NCBI RefSeq assembly: GCF_001039355.2 | Contig: NW_019775885.1 | Coordinates: 82,612-146,611 of the forward strand | Direction of reading: 5' to 3' | DNA: 64,000 nt | From: Lingula anatina | Lineage: Eukaryota > Brachiopoda > Lingulata > Lingulida > Lingulidae | Part shown: piece by piece, positions 25,075-38,262 of the stretch | Layout of the letters: each line of letters opens with the position of its first letter | How positions within the stretch are numbered: the stretch's first letter is position 1 | Program-made: the position numbers and the translations under genes | Notes under the pieces: model-generated | Databases searched by the model: none | Told to the model about the DNA's origin: nothing | The model's input: the letters and a program-made list of their open reading frames with translations, nothing else

Positions 25075-26244
25075 CGTGAAGTGTCTACTGGGCAGTAGTG
25101 CAGCTAGTTCACGGGATCGTCACGACTACCCCATAGGGCCAACTTGCTGCTGGGTGCTTTCCGATAACGATCTTATCAGGTGGTGACACACATTCTCGAG
25201 TGTATGCTTTCTGTCTGTATACACCAAGACGGATACGGGGTAGAGTAGGGAGAGTAGGGTAAATAGAGTAATGCATATTTCTAAACTGACACACACTGTG
25301 GTATTTTGAGAACGCCAGATTCACCGAGGTTTGGGGTAAAAAAGGGAAAACAAGTAGGCTGGGCTTCTAGCGTGATTCCACTGTACACGGGTGTAGCTTC
25401 TGTTAAATGCTCCATATGAGAACACGCCGAGCACAAATCTCGTCCTACATGGGTCCGCTATAACAGAGGCTTGTTATCCAATATTATGTGCAATTATAGC
25501 TTTAAAAGGGATATCTAAAAATAAACTTGAATTTTAACCTTTTCAGCCATTAACAAGCCATAACAGAAATTGCTTGTTAGTGTTAATTTATTATGCTCGC
25601 GTGGAGCAAATGTTTCGCTAAGCGTCATACACGTGTAAACGATTGTAAACGGGCATTTTACTGAATGACTGCAAGCGGAGGTGGGTCTTTCACGAATTTG
25701 TCCGAACTCGGGCCAACATTGCCGCTCCGAGAAGGTTGGATCTGATCCAAGCTTACTGGTACATAATCATGTACGGGTACTATATGGCTTAGTCAGGATT
25801 GTTCCATATGGTCTTTGAACGACATTGGTACACTGAATGGAAATTAAGATGTAATCCGAAATAATTACCTTCTCCTTATCGAAGTTCAAGAAAGTCCATA
25901 CATGTCGAGGCAGAACCATTTTATCCTTAAAAATTGAGCGGTGGTTGACATTTTTCGTGACTAATATGATACTGCTCTCAAATGTACATCAACAGCAGTA
26001 GCAAATGAATGGCATTTAGTTTAATATTAGATTATTTATATTGAGGCAAATTTTATTCCATTTAGAATTTATTATTATGCATATACCGGTACCTGCAGTT
26101 GTACTTTACTGTCGTGAATTGTTCTAGATGACAATGAAAATAATCTCTGGAAATTTAAAGGTAAATTCTTTATAACAGATAGGTTACCATTAAATACAAC
26201 AAAAGTATTCATAAAAAAATTAACATTAATGACGCTGATGCCTC
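25075..26244. other. Intergenic spacer between oxidase genes D and E
   Basis: About 1.2 kb with no gene or clear repeat recognised. It is not similar by eye to the B-C and C-D spacers. This agrees with E being an older duplicate. Confidence 0.5.
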
Positions 26245-29200
26245 TCATAGTTTGCTGGTTTGCTGAGACCGCAGTGCATTCTGGGCCAGTCTCACTGCCT
26301 CCACGGCTGTTCCCCAGCTCAATGAAACTCCTATAGGACCGTGGCCGTAGTTGTGAATCACCTGCAAAGCGATTAACTAAATCCATTAAAACATTGTAAA
26401 AAGCCCATGCCATTATATAGTGACCTATTGTGCGATATACACGTATTACGCAACAAGAGAATTATAGGTAGATGTATATCTGTCTTGTTATTTAAAGAAT
26501 AACAACAAAAACCGTGATTGAGCATTAAATCCCGAACTAAAAATTTTAGCAAGAGATTTACTTGTTTCCCTCTTCATTCACCTTCAGTGCCTTTTCACCG
26601 AAACGAACACACTCCAGCTCTAATCTCAGAGGTTCTCGATGGGGGCGCAGACCAACCCCGTCATATAGAAATTCCGCGTTCTGAAATAGCGTAGAGTGAG
26701 AGAATTACAACCAAGGGCAAAATGCTAAAAGATAAATATGAACTGGCACTTTGTTTTAACAGATATGTCGTTATGCCAAGTCATTGATGTTGAATGCCAT
26801 TTTAAATTAAATTGCCGATAGTGACTACAAGGAATGCCATGCTGGTAATACACTTCATGTCTTAGGTGTGTTGCAATGCCTGTATGATTGGAAATGGTAA
26901 ATTTCCCAATGTACCTATGTGAAAAACTTCTTGCACATACCTTTAAAGAAGGCATCAGCTCTAAACATCGTTTGATAATTCTGTTTTTGGTCTCTTCGTC
27001 CACGTTAAGGTTAGTGTGACCAACCTCCTTCACGCCACCAAGTACCACGCTGTCCACGCTGTAGTATACAAGACAGGACACGAGAGTTATCAGGAATCAA
27101 AGGGGACGACGCTGTTAAAATATTCCATTTATAACATTTGGCTGAGACCGATAAACATGTATATACATTATTGCACATGCATTGTTTTACAAACCCACAA
27201 AGAAATGATGTCGACCGAGGCGGGGTACCTAAATTCTTTTCAGTATAAAATGGCAGTTCACCCCCTCCAACCTTTTCATAATTGGGTATGACATAAATCC
27301 TGAGATTTGCTTCACACACCCATTGTCCCAGAAAAAAACACCATTTTAAAAGAAGGGGAAATAGGGGACAGATACAATTCCATATATTGAGTACACTGCA
27401 AACATTTTCTCCTCACCAAGGAACGATATAGACACCATCATCAGTACTGATCATGTGCTTCACCCACGGCGCCTTGACACGTACCACCTGACCTCTCCAT
27501 GGTGTGACGTCATGTTGTGCGACCAGATCACGTGCACCAAGACCGCAGCAATTCATAACCACATCATACTTGCCTGCGAGCTGTAATAAGAATCGCATGA
27601 AGACTGTTTGAGTGTCTATGGATATGATCAATTTGCCATTTAGTATTTACATAGGTGCATGCCTAACGACTACTGTTTCTTATCAATAGTAAATCGGTAT
27701 ACGCAAAGGAGGCCTACTAGTGCACGCCTTAAGATGAAATTGTATAGGCTATAACTTATATTCCATTATTTATAAATTTTAAAATAGCCCTGTGTGCTTA
27801 AAACAATACATGAACTGTTGTAGAATACCTCTTCCAGGGATGCAACTTTTTGCTGAACAACGTGACCTCCACTCTTCTTAAACCGCGTCATCATCCAAGG
27901 CAAGTAACGGCGACATTCCGTCACAAATATCGTCACCATCCGACCGAATCTGAATAAACACTGTCATATAGAGGAACATTGATAGAATACGTGAAAACAG
28001 TGAAGTCCTGTATCTTAAAACTGGCAACATTAACTCGACTCTCTACCATCAACATACATCTCCAGCTATAAATGATATTTTTTTAATCTCCATGCATTCG
28101 CTTCTTTAAATTTCAAGGTGACAACCTTTACAAAAGCATATTGATAAACCTGGCTATGCCAATTACTAATTAATAATTTGCAAGTTATGGGTACGATCCA
28201 TGGCCTGCTCCAAGGTGTATACTCATAGGATTTTTTTTGACCCAACAGAGGAATGGGCCCGACACAATTTTTAGTGTTCTCCTAATAAACTCGGGATGGT
28301 CCATGTTTTTTTTTTCACACCTAACAAATACGTTTGCTGATGTCTTTATATATATTTTTTGGCAACAAGTGGAATGACAATGGTTGATCCTCAAACATAT
28401 GTGTCTATACAATGTATCGTATCTTCCTGAAAAATACTGCTTGAATAGACATGTACATGTTCTACTGGATAGTCAACAAAGATGTAAATAACTTAGACAT
28501 TAAGTAGTATACAAAATAAAGGAGACACCAAGCTGTATTGTAAAGCAGATACAGTGGTTATAAAATACTTACAACAACAACGATGTCAAATTCGACCGAT
28601 TTAACAGTATGATAACCATGGTGAACATCACTTACTTATAGTTTGGAAACATTCCCATTTCTTTCGCCGTTAAATCTCTGCACTGATAAAGCACGTCTTC
28701 GCCCATATATTCTGGGATCTAAGAATAGAAATTTGCGACTGCTGAACAAATCACAGAAGTGTTCACTTAATCTTGAGGATTAGCTAGAGGAGCAGGCGTC
28801 TTCATTTCACTCCTTTCTTGTTTCAGATCTCCAGTTGAGTGTACAGTGTACAAGTAAATAGAGACTTACATGTGAAGTGCATGCTTCATGAAATTTCACT
28901 GAAACTAGCTACAAATATATCCAGCGTTTTTACATTAAAACGCTCTTTTGGCGTTTAAAGAGAAAAAAGACTTCTATGACTATTTTTGGATATGACATAT
29001 TTTCATAATTTACTAATACAAAAATATATCATCAAGTTACATTTTCTTTGCTATGATACAAATAATATCCAGACAACAGGATAACACCAGCATCGGCGGA
29101 TTCTTCAGAACGTGTGATGAGGTCATATTGCTTGAAAGAATCCAGCGCCCATTGCCTGTAAGGAAAGAAATCTCAATGAGCATATAATCCGTTAGAAATA

Positions 29201-29888
29201 ATCGTCTCTGATCATGAATTCAATTTGGTTTTATGTCTTCTCCATCCCAGTGCATCACAAACTTGCCTCCATCCCAGTGCATCACCCCTCTAGGTAGAAT
29301 TGAGCATGTGCAGAATGCGCATGTGCGTAAATAAGCTCTGGAGATTGTTGTCGCCATAAAATATCGTTTGACTACGCCAAACTTTCCTTTTTTCTCTTTT
29401 TATAAATATATTTACTTCTTAATCTACGAAGACTCGGTTTTATTCATACATGTCCGCTGGGGAGCACATTGGACGTTGAAAATCGAACGGAATTGTTTTC
29501 TCCTAGAGGGAGACACTATATACATTGTGTTAGGTGCGCTATTCGTAAGAATTGTGGATAATTCACGCCGTTAGACCATTCGACCAGCTAGCGCACTACA
29601 GTGAACAGCTAAATGTTTATTAATGTACGTTGTTTGGGAGATTTTCTGGGCGAATCCATTTGTGACGGTGTCATGAGCTCGGAAGAGCTGTTTGGGATAT
29701 ATGATATAAGGTTGATTCCCTATGAAAGGGAGAGAATCTGTTTTGGGAGTTGGAACCTCGTTGATTCCTGATGTACTTGGAGAGATGAGTGCGGAAGAAA
29801 TGTTTGGAAGGTGGTCTCCCGCTAATTCCGTAGCATATAAAAGGGAAAAATGAAATAAATATGTGTGAGGAGAGGACCTTCTCGTGTT

Positions 29889-29935
<47 letters not shown>

Positions 29936-30292
29936 TATTGGGGACTGTTGTGCATAGCCTATACGATTTAAGAAAGTCTAAAATTAAAAAAAAAAAAAAC
30001 ATGCGTGCTAACTGCGTCTACATGCACTGTATATACTTTTTCCTTTGTGTGTGCGTGTTTCGTGCTAAATGTTATGTAGTGTCGGTAATTATTTAGGAGA
30101 AATGTATTTTTTCTGACTCATTTACAGGCCATATAATAGTGTAGCAGCCTCTGATGTACCAGTACTCTTTTGTGGCGTCCCATCTTTTGATGTTTACATA
30201 GAATGTAAACCGCCAACATGCATATAAATGAACGTTTGGGTTGCTTCCCGAGGGGAGTTTAGCAATCACCCCCTCCACCTTAAAAAAAAAAA

Positions 30293-30324
<32 letters not shown>

Positions 30325-31129
30325 CAGTAAGAAAGAAAGAAAAAAATTCCCTTTAAAGCAATTTTGACCTACAAATGTACGTGTATTTCTATAACATTAA
30401 CCAGGCAAGGAAATGACGCTCCAGGTGTGTCGAATTGGAAATCTCCACCAACGTTTACTAACCACTAAAACAGGTTTTTCCTTCGATGACATTTATGAAA
30501 AAACAGGCAATTTAGTGTAATTTATTTTCTGTGTCGTAGGTTACCCGGATGTCTGACACAAGTAAGAGTCTATAAGATGCGAGGCACACTGTCATGCATA
30601 TTACCTGCTGACCTCAATAATCTTCAAACTCTTACGGCGTCCCCTACTAAGCTCAATATAAATTCAGTAACATGCTTGGCATGAGAGCCGTGACCATGGT
30701 TACAACCATTAAATACTTTTAAAATATTCAGATTCTAAAAAAAAAAAAAAAAAACAGGTAAGGGTCATCTCCTTTACTGATACATATTGTCTTGATCACA
30801 GGTAATAAATATGCTAAGGAGATAGACCGGTGGACTTATGCGTATACTATGTAAAAATGGGTAAAAACAAGCAAGGTAATTCCAATAAAAACATTCACTT
30901 GGACATCAACCCCCTCCCTCCCTTTCCCTCTTATTACCAACCTCATTCTATCCACAGAGACACCATACTTGGTGCTGGGAGCGAAGTACCCCGCCGCCAC
31001 GTCGCTGGTCGTGTTCGGGGAGAACTTCTCAGCAATGATGGTCACCACGGCCCCGGGGATCCTCTCCTGGACGCAAACGGCCGTGGAGAGGCCAACAACC
31101 CCCGCCCCTATAACTGCTATTTGAGCCAT
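26245..31129 (-). CDS. D-aspartate/D-amino-acid oxidase gene E, 8 exons, 334 aa
   Basis: Coding exons: 30942-31129, 29041-29155, 28636-28718, 27829-27949, 27417-27580, 26941-27058, 26582-26680, 26245-26361. It has the same phases as A-D but a shorter exon 1 (62 codons) and exon 3. The chosen start gives [15 protein letters not shown]; an in-frame ATG 11 codons upstream is possible but not needed. [12 protein letters not shown] resembles the DDO version of this motif. [23 protein letters not shown] and [15 protein letters not shown] are present, and the end is TSKL (peroxisomal). As in D, the exon 5/6 junction encodes VPC instead of PG. Exon 1 uses a weak GTTGGT donor. It is one of the two diverged ends of the array. 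The enzyme class is secure, the substrate is not. Confidence 0.88.
29156..30941. repeat. Intron 1 of oxidase gene E with TTTA and AAAT runs
   Basis: The intron contains a TTTA microsatellite (about 29889-29937), AAAT/AAT runs near 30292-30322 and a poly-A run near 30738-30755. A tandem 27-bp duplication containing CCATCCCAGTGCATCAC lies at about 29242-29290. No coding signal was seen. Confidence 0.6.
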
Positions 31130-32641
31130 GCTGGATGATGTGACACTGTGATATGACGTCACATCTACGTAGGCGACACACGTCAGACGCCACCTGTACC
31201 TGTTTGTACACAGTACGTTTGTACTGATACATGTAGTAGTACTATGACTGAAGATTTATCGTAGTTGTAACATGGCGGATATCGCTCTCTGCAGTGCAGA
31301 GAGTGTTTTGATAAATACCGGTAAAACGTTCTCAGAGTAGCTCGAAAGGTGGCGTTAGTGGGTCAGCGTCATATAGTAGGCTATACACGCCAGTTGGTGT
31401 TTTAACAGTTAACGGGTTTCAGCGATTTTTAAGCATTGAGAGTTAGCTGGTTATGGAGAATTTTTTCGTTATTATGTCCAAGGTTAAAGCTACCTCTCTT
31501 TTTAACAAAAATATAACAAGACGCCCTACTTTCACGTATTTCTCGGGGTAATATTGTAAACACAAGAAAAAAGTTTAAATGCATGAGTGTTAATGTTAAC
31601 GCGCGTTGTCTTCCACTAGATCACATAATATAATAAAGCCTATACCTTCTACTCAGTCGCAGCATTTAAAAAAACACCCTTAAGTTGTTAGTGTGCAGGT
31701 GTTTCTTATAGAACGGTATCACTTTCTCAACAAACTAGTGCGTTTGATATGCACCCTGAATTTGACAGGTCGATTGGCAACGAGAACCAAAAACCTGTCT
31801 AATTTCCACTGCCAAACTGCAAAATTGGTTAGTATGATATTTAACATCACGATTGGAACTGGATCGTTACCACTACGAGTAAAGTATTTAGTCTGCGTTT
31901 ATATCCTTGTCTTAACACACCTATGGCATGCAGGAAAGCATAGCCAGGTGGGCTCGTGAATCCATGGGCAGATAAAACGCGCCAAGACCTGGTTATTCCA
32001 CCCTGTTATCTGATACTTGCCAACTGCGGATGGTGTGTTTCACGTAATAGGTATCACACAGTGAGATAAAGACCAGTCGCCAGGTGCATGAACGATGGTA
32101 GATGTATATGTATATATATTATGGATAAAGCCTTCAGTATTTCTTATTATACTTTGGTATATAAAGGTTTTATTTCATTTAGGCAATGCGTATACAATAA
32201 ATAATGATATATGTAATGCATGTGTAGTAGAGTTCAAGCAGGATGACAACAGTTGAAAATTAATCTCATATTACATACTATTGGATGATAGTTTTTATAG
32301 ATATACAGATCAATATATATAATGAAATTGCCAAAAATTGTTTTTAAATTATAAACATGTTAACAAAATTATAATTTTTCTCCCAGTTGGCTATATTATA
32401 AAAACATGATGGGCAACTGACAAAGTACCCTGTACCTTGTATCCGTTGGCCTACATTAATGTAGTCCTATCGACGGCTTTTTAATATTCGTTTTCTCACA
32501 GTTATATCAAAGTTTTTATTGTTAACATGTAAAACCTCTCTGCTCTCTGGTGATATGTTTGAAATGAAGTAAGTTGAAAAAAGTCGCTGCGGGCCTATTT
32601 TTGAGACGAGCTTGGAGGATCGGATGGAAACAGAAGTCCCT
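31130..32641. other. Intergenic spacer between oxidase gene E and the NTR-like gene
   Basis: No gene supported. A short near-perfect palindrome CTCTCTGCAGTGCAGAGAG lies at about 31288-31306, downstream of a promoter-like region for gene E. Nothing else was recognised. Confidence 0.5.
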
Positions 32642-35600
32642 TTAGTTCCATAGTAACACAAAAAGGACCGACAAGCATATGTTTATTGAATCAAAATGCC
32701 AAGTGGAAGCGCTTCCTGATCCACCATCCACAGCATTTGAACCTAATGTAGTGCCTTCTTGTAAATTCGGCATTGCTGAATCTTCTGTAGTGGAGTCCTC
32801 GGGTGGTGCTTCGGAGCTCTCCTCGCCCCAGCCTCGATCTGGAGATGGTTGAACGCAACTTGATTGGTCAGCAGGGGCTGTGCATTTGACAGGTGGGGAG
32901 GCGGCATCGACACCTGATTATATGAGAAAAAAATTGATTCAGTTCTCTAATCAGTAATTTGATGAGAACAAAAGTTACACAAAGAAACCACAAATTAGAC
33001 GTTTAATATTTAAAAACTTGATGAATCGTATTGCTACAGTTTCAAGAAGTTATAGAAAAGTTTAGCGTCATTCATGCATAGTATAATTTTCCGATGTACG
33101 GCATGGCTACTAAACAAAATCCCATGCCAGAGTGGACCCTGTTTTTCAATTTTGTTACATCGGACAGATTGCTGTCGTAACGGTTCATTGTTTATTTAAT
33201 AGATGTCATTGTCATATTCATGCCCAGCATAATGTCGCACCTAACACACTCATAATCAAAACTTGCGCAATTTGCAGTCACACCTAACACACTCACCTAG
33301 CGGATACGTCATCTGTAGGTTACACACTGAGGTCAGTTCGTTCATGGCCGAGTTGTCCAGCGTGACCTCCTGCACCCTGGTCGGCCTGAGGCCGGAGTAG
33401 GCCAAGACATAATAACTTTTTCCTATCTCCAAGTTGTGAGCATCGCAAAGCCCGGGAATGAAACCTGAAAAAGAGGCGTTTGATACAGGAGTTAAAATTG
33501 GCTTTTGAATTCATGGGTTCTGATGGGGTGAAGGTTATGCGACAGTGGAGCATGTTTTTATCGCTCCTATTCACATTAACAGTCACCATTATAGCTGAAT
33601 AGTGTATGTGCAAACAAAGCAATAATTCAATTATACGTACATATATGACAAATTATGAAAAGTTGCTGTATAACCCTTAATCACTTAAAAACAGTTCAGT
33701 AAAATCTCCAAACGTTTTTGCCATATACCTGTACAGGTCTTGTTGGTATTCAGTGGCTGAAGAAATTAAGCCTAGAGTAGTCATTTCGAGTGTGTTTTGC
33801 CATTCAAGTGTGAACTTTCAAGTGTACGTGCATTGTGTTTTGTAAATTGAAAAAAAAAAAAATACCCCAAAGTAAGCCGCTCTGATAAAAACTTCTGAAA
33901 TGTATTTAACGTCTGGCTGATCAACGCATTACTCTGACCACGGTGAACTTGTAAACTGAAACTGCAGTCTGGTCAACTGAAACTAGAAGTCAGAGACTGT
34001 TCGTTCGAAAAATACAGCGGCTTACAAGAAAACAATGGACGGACCACATTGCTCTGAAACTTAGTCTTGAATCGACGTGCCTTGTGAGTGGAACACATTC
34101 AACTCAGGTTCTCATCATACAGGGTCTACGTATGTAGGACGCCTTTTTTTCCTATGGTATATTAAACTTTTTAAAAATGTGGTGGGTTTTTGACATTCTC
34201 ACCGTAGTTTGTATACGGACCCAAGTCAGTGGATGCTCAGCATTGCTCTGTGTGTGTGTATGTGTGCGTGTGTGTGTTCGTGTACTGTGGGCTGTACGCA
34301 TGATGCGTTACAAACGTTGACGCGTATGCGCACATGCCTGTATATAGATTAAAGCCGAAGTCCAATTTGCTCCAGCGATTTCCACCGAGTCGTGTAAAGA
34401 GGACGATGCGCAGTCAACTGTATGCACCGCCCTTGTTTCTCTAATGCAGATTAAGCCCTTTTTATGTACCATATGTGCCTCTCAGCCCCGTGTGCGCAAG
34501 AGGGATTTTATGCTTTTTAAAAATTGCGTTCTTTGTAAGGAGTTAATCGATGGCACCGTTCCTTCAATGGGGTTTTCAGGTCAATGTCTTAAATCATTAT
34601 TTTGAAAGAAATGAGATACAACTGGATGTATTACATACTGTATGTGACGGTTATCAACGACATTTTTAAATTTGATATTGACTGAAGTAAGTTGCAGTAA
34701 ACACAACACCCTTCTTTGTAATTTAATGCCGTTAGAACTGCTTTGTTTCCACTATTTCCTAGTACACGCAGAGATTACACGAAGAGGAACATAATGTCAT
34801 CAAATTGAATGTTCCACGTGAAAAACAATATCTTTTTGACAATACTAATTAATTAACAAAATGATTCCAGTTCTAAATACAGGAAGAAACCGCTTGCTTC
34901 CAAACTGCAGTATCATAGTTAGATCAGCTTAATGAACAGAGGTAAAATCGGGGAAAATTAAAACGCAGTAAGTAAAAACCGCTTTGAGTGCGTCCTTAAC
35001 ACAGAATTTCCACTGTTTTATTTGTAAGGAAAGGCCAATATACTATAAAATATGTTTTATCAGATAAGAATAAAATCCAAAAACAGTTGGAATCGACAAA
35101 AAGCGAAGAGGACCAATGTACCGGTTTCTGTAGAGTCGGCGGCCCTGTTGGCTCTCTTTGTAAAGTAATATGTAGTAGTCGAAGCCATATTGTTCCCCTG
35201 CCGTGAGATGGTCATCTTTAGTACATGCCACAGCGAGGGCAGTCATCCATATGTTTATGCCCCGGATTCAGCTACCGAGTATACTCTACTGGAACATATC
35301 TGAGGTGCATTTCTATGAAACATAATTTCATATTGGTTATATTATCGAATAAAGCCACCAGTCTAACGCCTTTATTGGCCAGTAATTTGATAGTGATAAC
35401 TCCATGTCTTTTAGTGAGATTCCACCTCGCACAGCTGTTATCTCCCTAATTTTCACTCGGCGGCTTCCGGAGAAGGCACGATCTCAGACAGATACCACCA
35501 GTTAATTTGATTTGCAGTCTTTCATTGATGAACACAAGATGTGAATCGGCCCTTTTTGGCTGACTACACCTCTAGGCCGGATAGACGCGTTTTATCATCG

Positions 35601-37401
35601 TTCTGTATTCACCATATTCTATATAGGACTTGTAAACGTATACTAGATCCTAAATTTAACTACGTGGTGTGGGTCCATAACGGTACTCGTTCTGCTTCAT
35701 ATTTTCACCTAGTCCTGAAATAAACGATATGAAATGGACTGTTGTATCGTTTGATCGAACGACGCAGCAGGGAGACCATCAAAGATTTGCAGAATAATTA
35801 TAATAAAAAAACTCCGTAGAAGATGAAAAAGACAAGGTTTAATAAGTAATTTTCTTCTCGATTGCCTTTAAGCAAAACTGAGAGATACAATACGACCATT
35901 CACTACTTAGAATAATTACTACACAAATTGCGAGACATCGACGACTGGGCAAGAAATCTGAAACATTACTTACTAGTAGTTCAAAGACCTTTAAATGCTG
36001 TGTATAAATAAACAAAAAAGTAGTAATGTGACACCAAAATTGAATAAGAGATGGTGCCAGTTTGAGTGCTTTTGCAGTCTTGAAATTGACAAGTTTGTAT
36101 ACAAATTCAAACAAAAAGACAATACAGACAGTCGGAACTTAAGAGATTGAAGTGCGTACTTCGAGGAAAATCATGTTGATCTTCAGGGTATTCCATGACG
36201 TCTACTCGTGCAATGTAAACATACGAGGAGTGAACATATTGCGAGTAGCAACAGTAAGTGAAAGGCGGGATGTTATGATTGGTTTGCTAAACTGTTTTGA
36301 TTTCGCACAACAAACACAGATGTTAAATTTCCGTGTGCAGAAAGGTATTTAAATCCATGAGGTGGGCCTGTCCTTCAAATAACCCAAAAATTCGACTGTG
36401 AAAAAATGCTATGTATGTTATGTGTGCCAAATGAACCATGGCATAAACTCACTGAAGGAAATGAGAACTTAAATATTCTATGGCGGCTTGCCATACACGT
36501 TTCGTCCTTGATGTAAGACGTGAGAGACGTCAATGCTTCCCATTTCAAAAAGTGCCGTTCTAAAATATATATAACCCTCAACATATATGTAGTGAAAATC
36601 AATACTATTTATCTTTTTATGTTGACCCCTCCCCCTGAACAGATTAAATAGTAAACACCATTCAATTATCAAGTTTACCGCTTACTTCGGAGCTACAGGG
36701 AAATGTTGTTTAAAAAAGATAATTAAATTTACTGAGCGCTCTTCTCACACACGCTTGCAGTTAAAAAACCGCAGGCGCTGTAAAAACCTACAAAAGAATG
36801 ACTGTGTAAATACGAGGGCGTCCCACGAAGAGCATGTCAATAATTCACGAAACAGACACAACAATAAACCGATTCCCAGACATTAGGTGCGCGAGGCAGG
36901 GTGGTTTTGCTTCATTGGTTTTGCCTTGAGGGCGGCAATCGGAAAACCCGTTTTCTGTTCTACATGGAATGTAATTCTTTTGAGCGTGGGGTACATTTTC
37001 AATAATTTTCAATAATACTAATGGACTGAGTACAATTTGTGATATGTGTTTTTAAAATTTTACCTACATTTAACTGTGACAACACCCACATATGCACACC
37101 CTAAAATCAAATATCACTATTTTTTGGGGTTACCTGCTTCAGAGATATTGACAATGCTGGGAGAAACTCCGCCTTTATACGTGCAGTAAACCTCCATCTC
37201 CGCCGTGTAGGCACTCTCCGCCCATTGTTCTGCGGGGTAATGTTTCACAACGCGCCCGTACAGCACCCATTCTACGTAATTCTCGTGGACAAGCGTCGCC
37301 AAGGTCGGTTCTTCGTACGGTTCCATCGGCGGGCTACATGGAAGAGAAACCTGGATAAAGACCGACAATAAGCACACTAAAACTGTAAAAGTATGGTCCA
37401 T
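32642..37401 (-). CDS. Secreted, probably GPI-anchored protein with NTR-like features, 3 exons, 235 aa
   Basis: Exons 37134-37401, 33297-33464 and 32642-32913 join with phase-1 introns and an open frame. Residues 1-21 form a signal peptide (MDHTFTVLVCLLSVFIQVSL). The next 125 residues have spaced cysteines and the pattern YGRVV...YTAEMEVYCTYKGG...PGLCD...GKSYYVLAYSG. This recalls NTR/OB-fold domains, or the secreted CCDC3-like family. A low-complexity Ser/Glu/Pro stretch follows (about residues 165-205), then GSGSAS and a hydrophobic C-terminal segment INICLSVLFVLLWN. That end is typical of a GPI signal, though a short transmembrane anchor is possible. Intron 1 is 3.7 kb. I do not recognise the gene and assign no function. 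It separates the oxidase array from the CY cluster and shares their strand. Confidence 0.78.
33465..37133. other. Intron 1 of the NTR-like gene
   Basis: A 3.7-kb intron with an irregular TG tract near 34249-34280. I see no embedded gene or defined element; the open frames are short and lack motifs. Confidence 0.5.
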
Positions 37402-37579
37402 TTTTTACTTGCTTGCCGCTGGACGAAATGGCGCTGTTGTTAATATATGGGTGGCGGACACTGCTGTGTGCTTGCTAAGAGGGAGACTTATTAACCTACA
37501 AACAAAACGCTCTGGACCTGCGTGTACCAGGCGTTGCTATTGGCTACGTCATAGAGAGGATGTATATAGAGTTCAGCTA

Positions 37580-38262
37580 CTGGGGCTGGTTTCACAAAGC
37601 AGTAGTTAGTTAGAACAACTAACTACTGAACTACCTCGCTAACGAGCAAACTTACCGATTTTCGAGGGGTGTTTCACGAAGCAGTAGTTAACTTATCGCT
37701 AAGTTCAGTCGTAAAGTTCGGTCGCTAGTTCTCTCGTTACTCACCGTAGTCTCGAAACCGTCTGCCGGAAGTGGAGCTCTTGCGTAAAAGTGTCACGAAA
37801 GCACTAACTCTCCAATTTTTGGTGGCTGGAAATGCATAAGAACGTCTGCTTTGAGGTCGTCGTAAAGGATCTCCACCACCTTTTTGCCGCTCTTTTTGTC
37901 ACAGCTAGGCGCAACCTCTCGTAAATTGCATCATCGTGTGTATATTCTAATAGATTCTGCCTTTCATGAAAACGTCGTAGTCTACGTTGCCGTCTGGCGG
38001 TACGGTTAGCAAGAAAGGTAGCCGTCATATTGGATACAAAGACAAACGACAGACAACGGTAACTAAGCAACCTTTTTATTTCACTCATTACGCATGCGTA
38101 CGATGAAACTCTAGAGTTAGCGACCAGTCGTTAAATATCCAAGGCAACAACGAGACAATAACGAGCGAGAGAACTAGCGACTGCTTCGTGAAACGGCACT
38201 ATAACTAGCGAGAGGCTAACTACCGATCGCTAACTAACTACTGCTTTGTGAAACCGGCCCTG
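37580..38262 (-). mobile_element. Harbinger-type deletion derivative (683 bp) with terminal and subterminal inverted repeats
   Basis: The ends are inverted repeats: GGGCTGGTTTCACAAAGCAG on the left against GGGCCGGTTTCACAAAGCAG on the right, followed by TAGTTAGTTAG on both. CTA flanks both sides (37577-37579 and 38263-38265), fitting a 3-bp target duplication. A second, inner pair (GTTTCACGAAGCAG at about 37671 and its complement at about 38180) repeats the theme. The centre encodes a remnant of a HARBI1-like N-terminus on the minus strand. Confidence 0.75.
37804..38088 (-). pseudogene. N-terminal fragment of a Harbinger nuclease-like protein
   Basis: The frame contains RRQRRLRRFHERQNLLEYTH followed by DDAIYERLRL. 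It resembles the basic start of HARBI1/PIF nucleases (an arginine-rich run, then RFRxRxNLLEEYDDEEIYERYRLS). The catalytic domain is absent and the sequence soon runs into the right-hand inverted repeat. It is a leftover of an autonomous parent. Confidence 0.6.
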
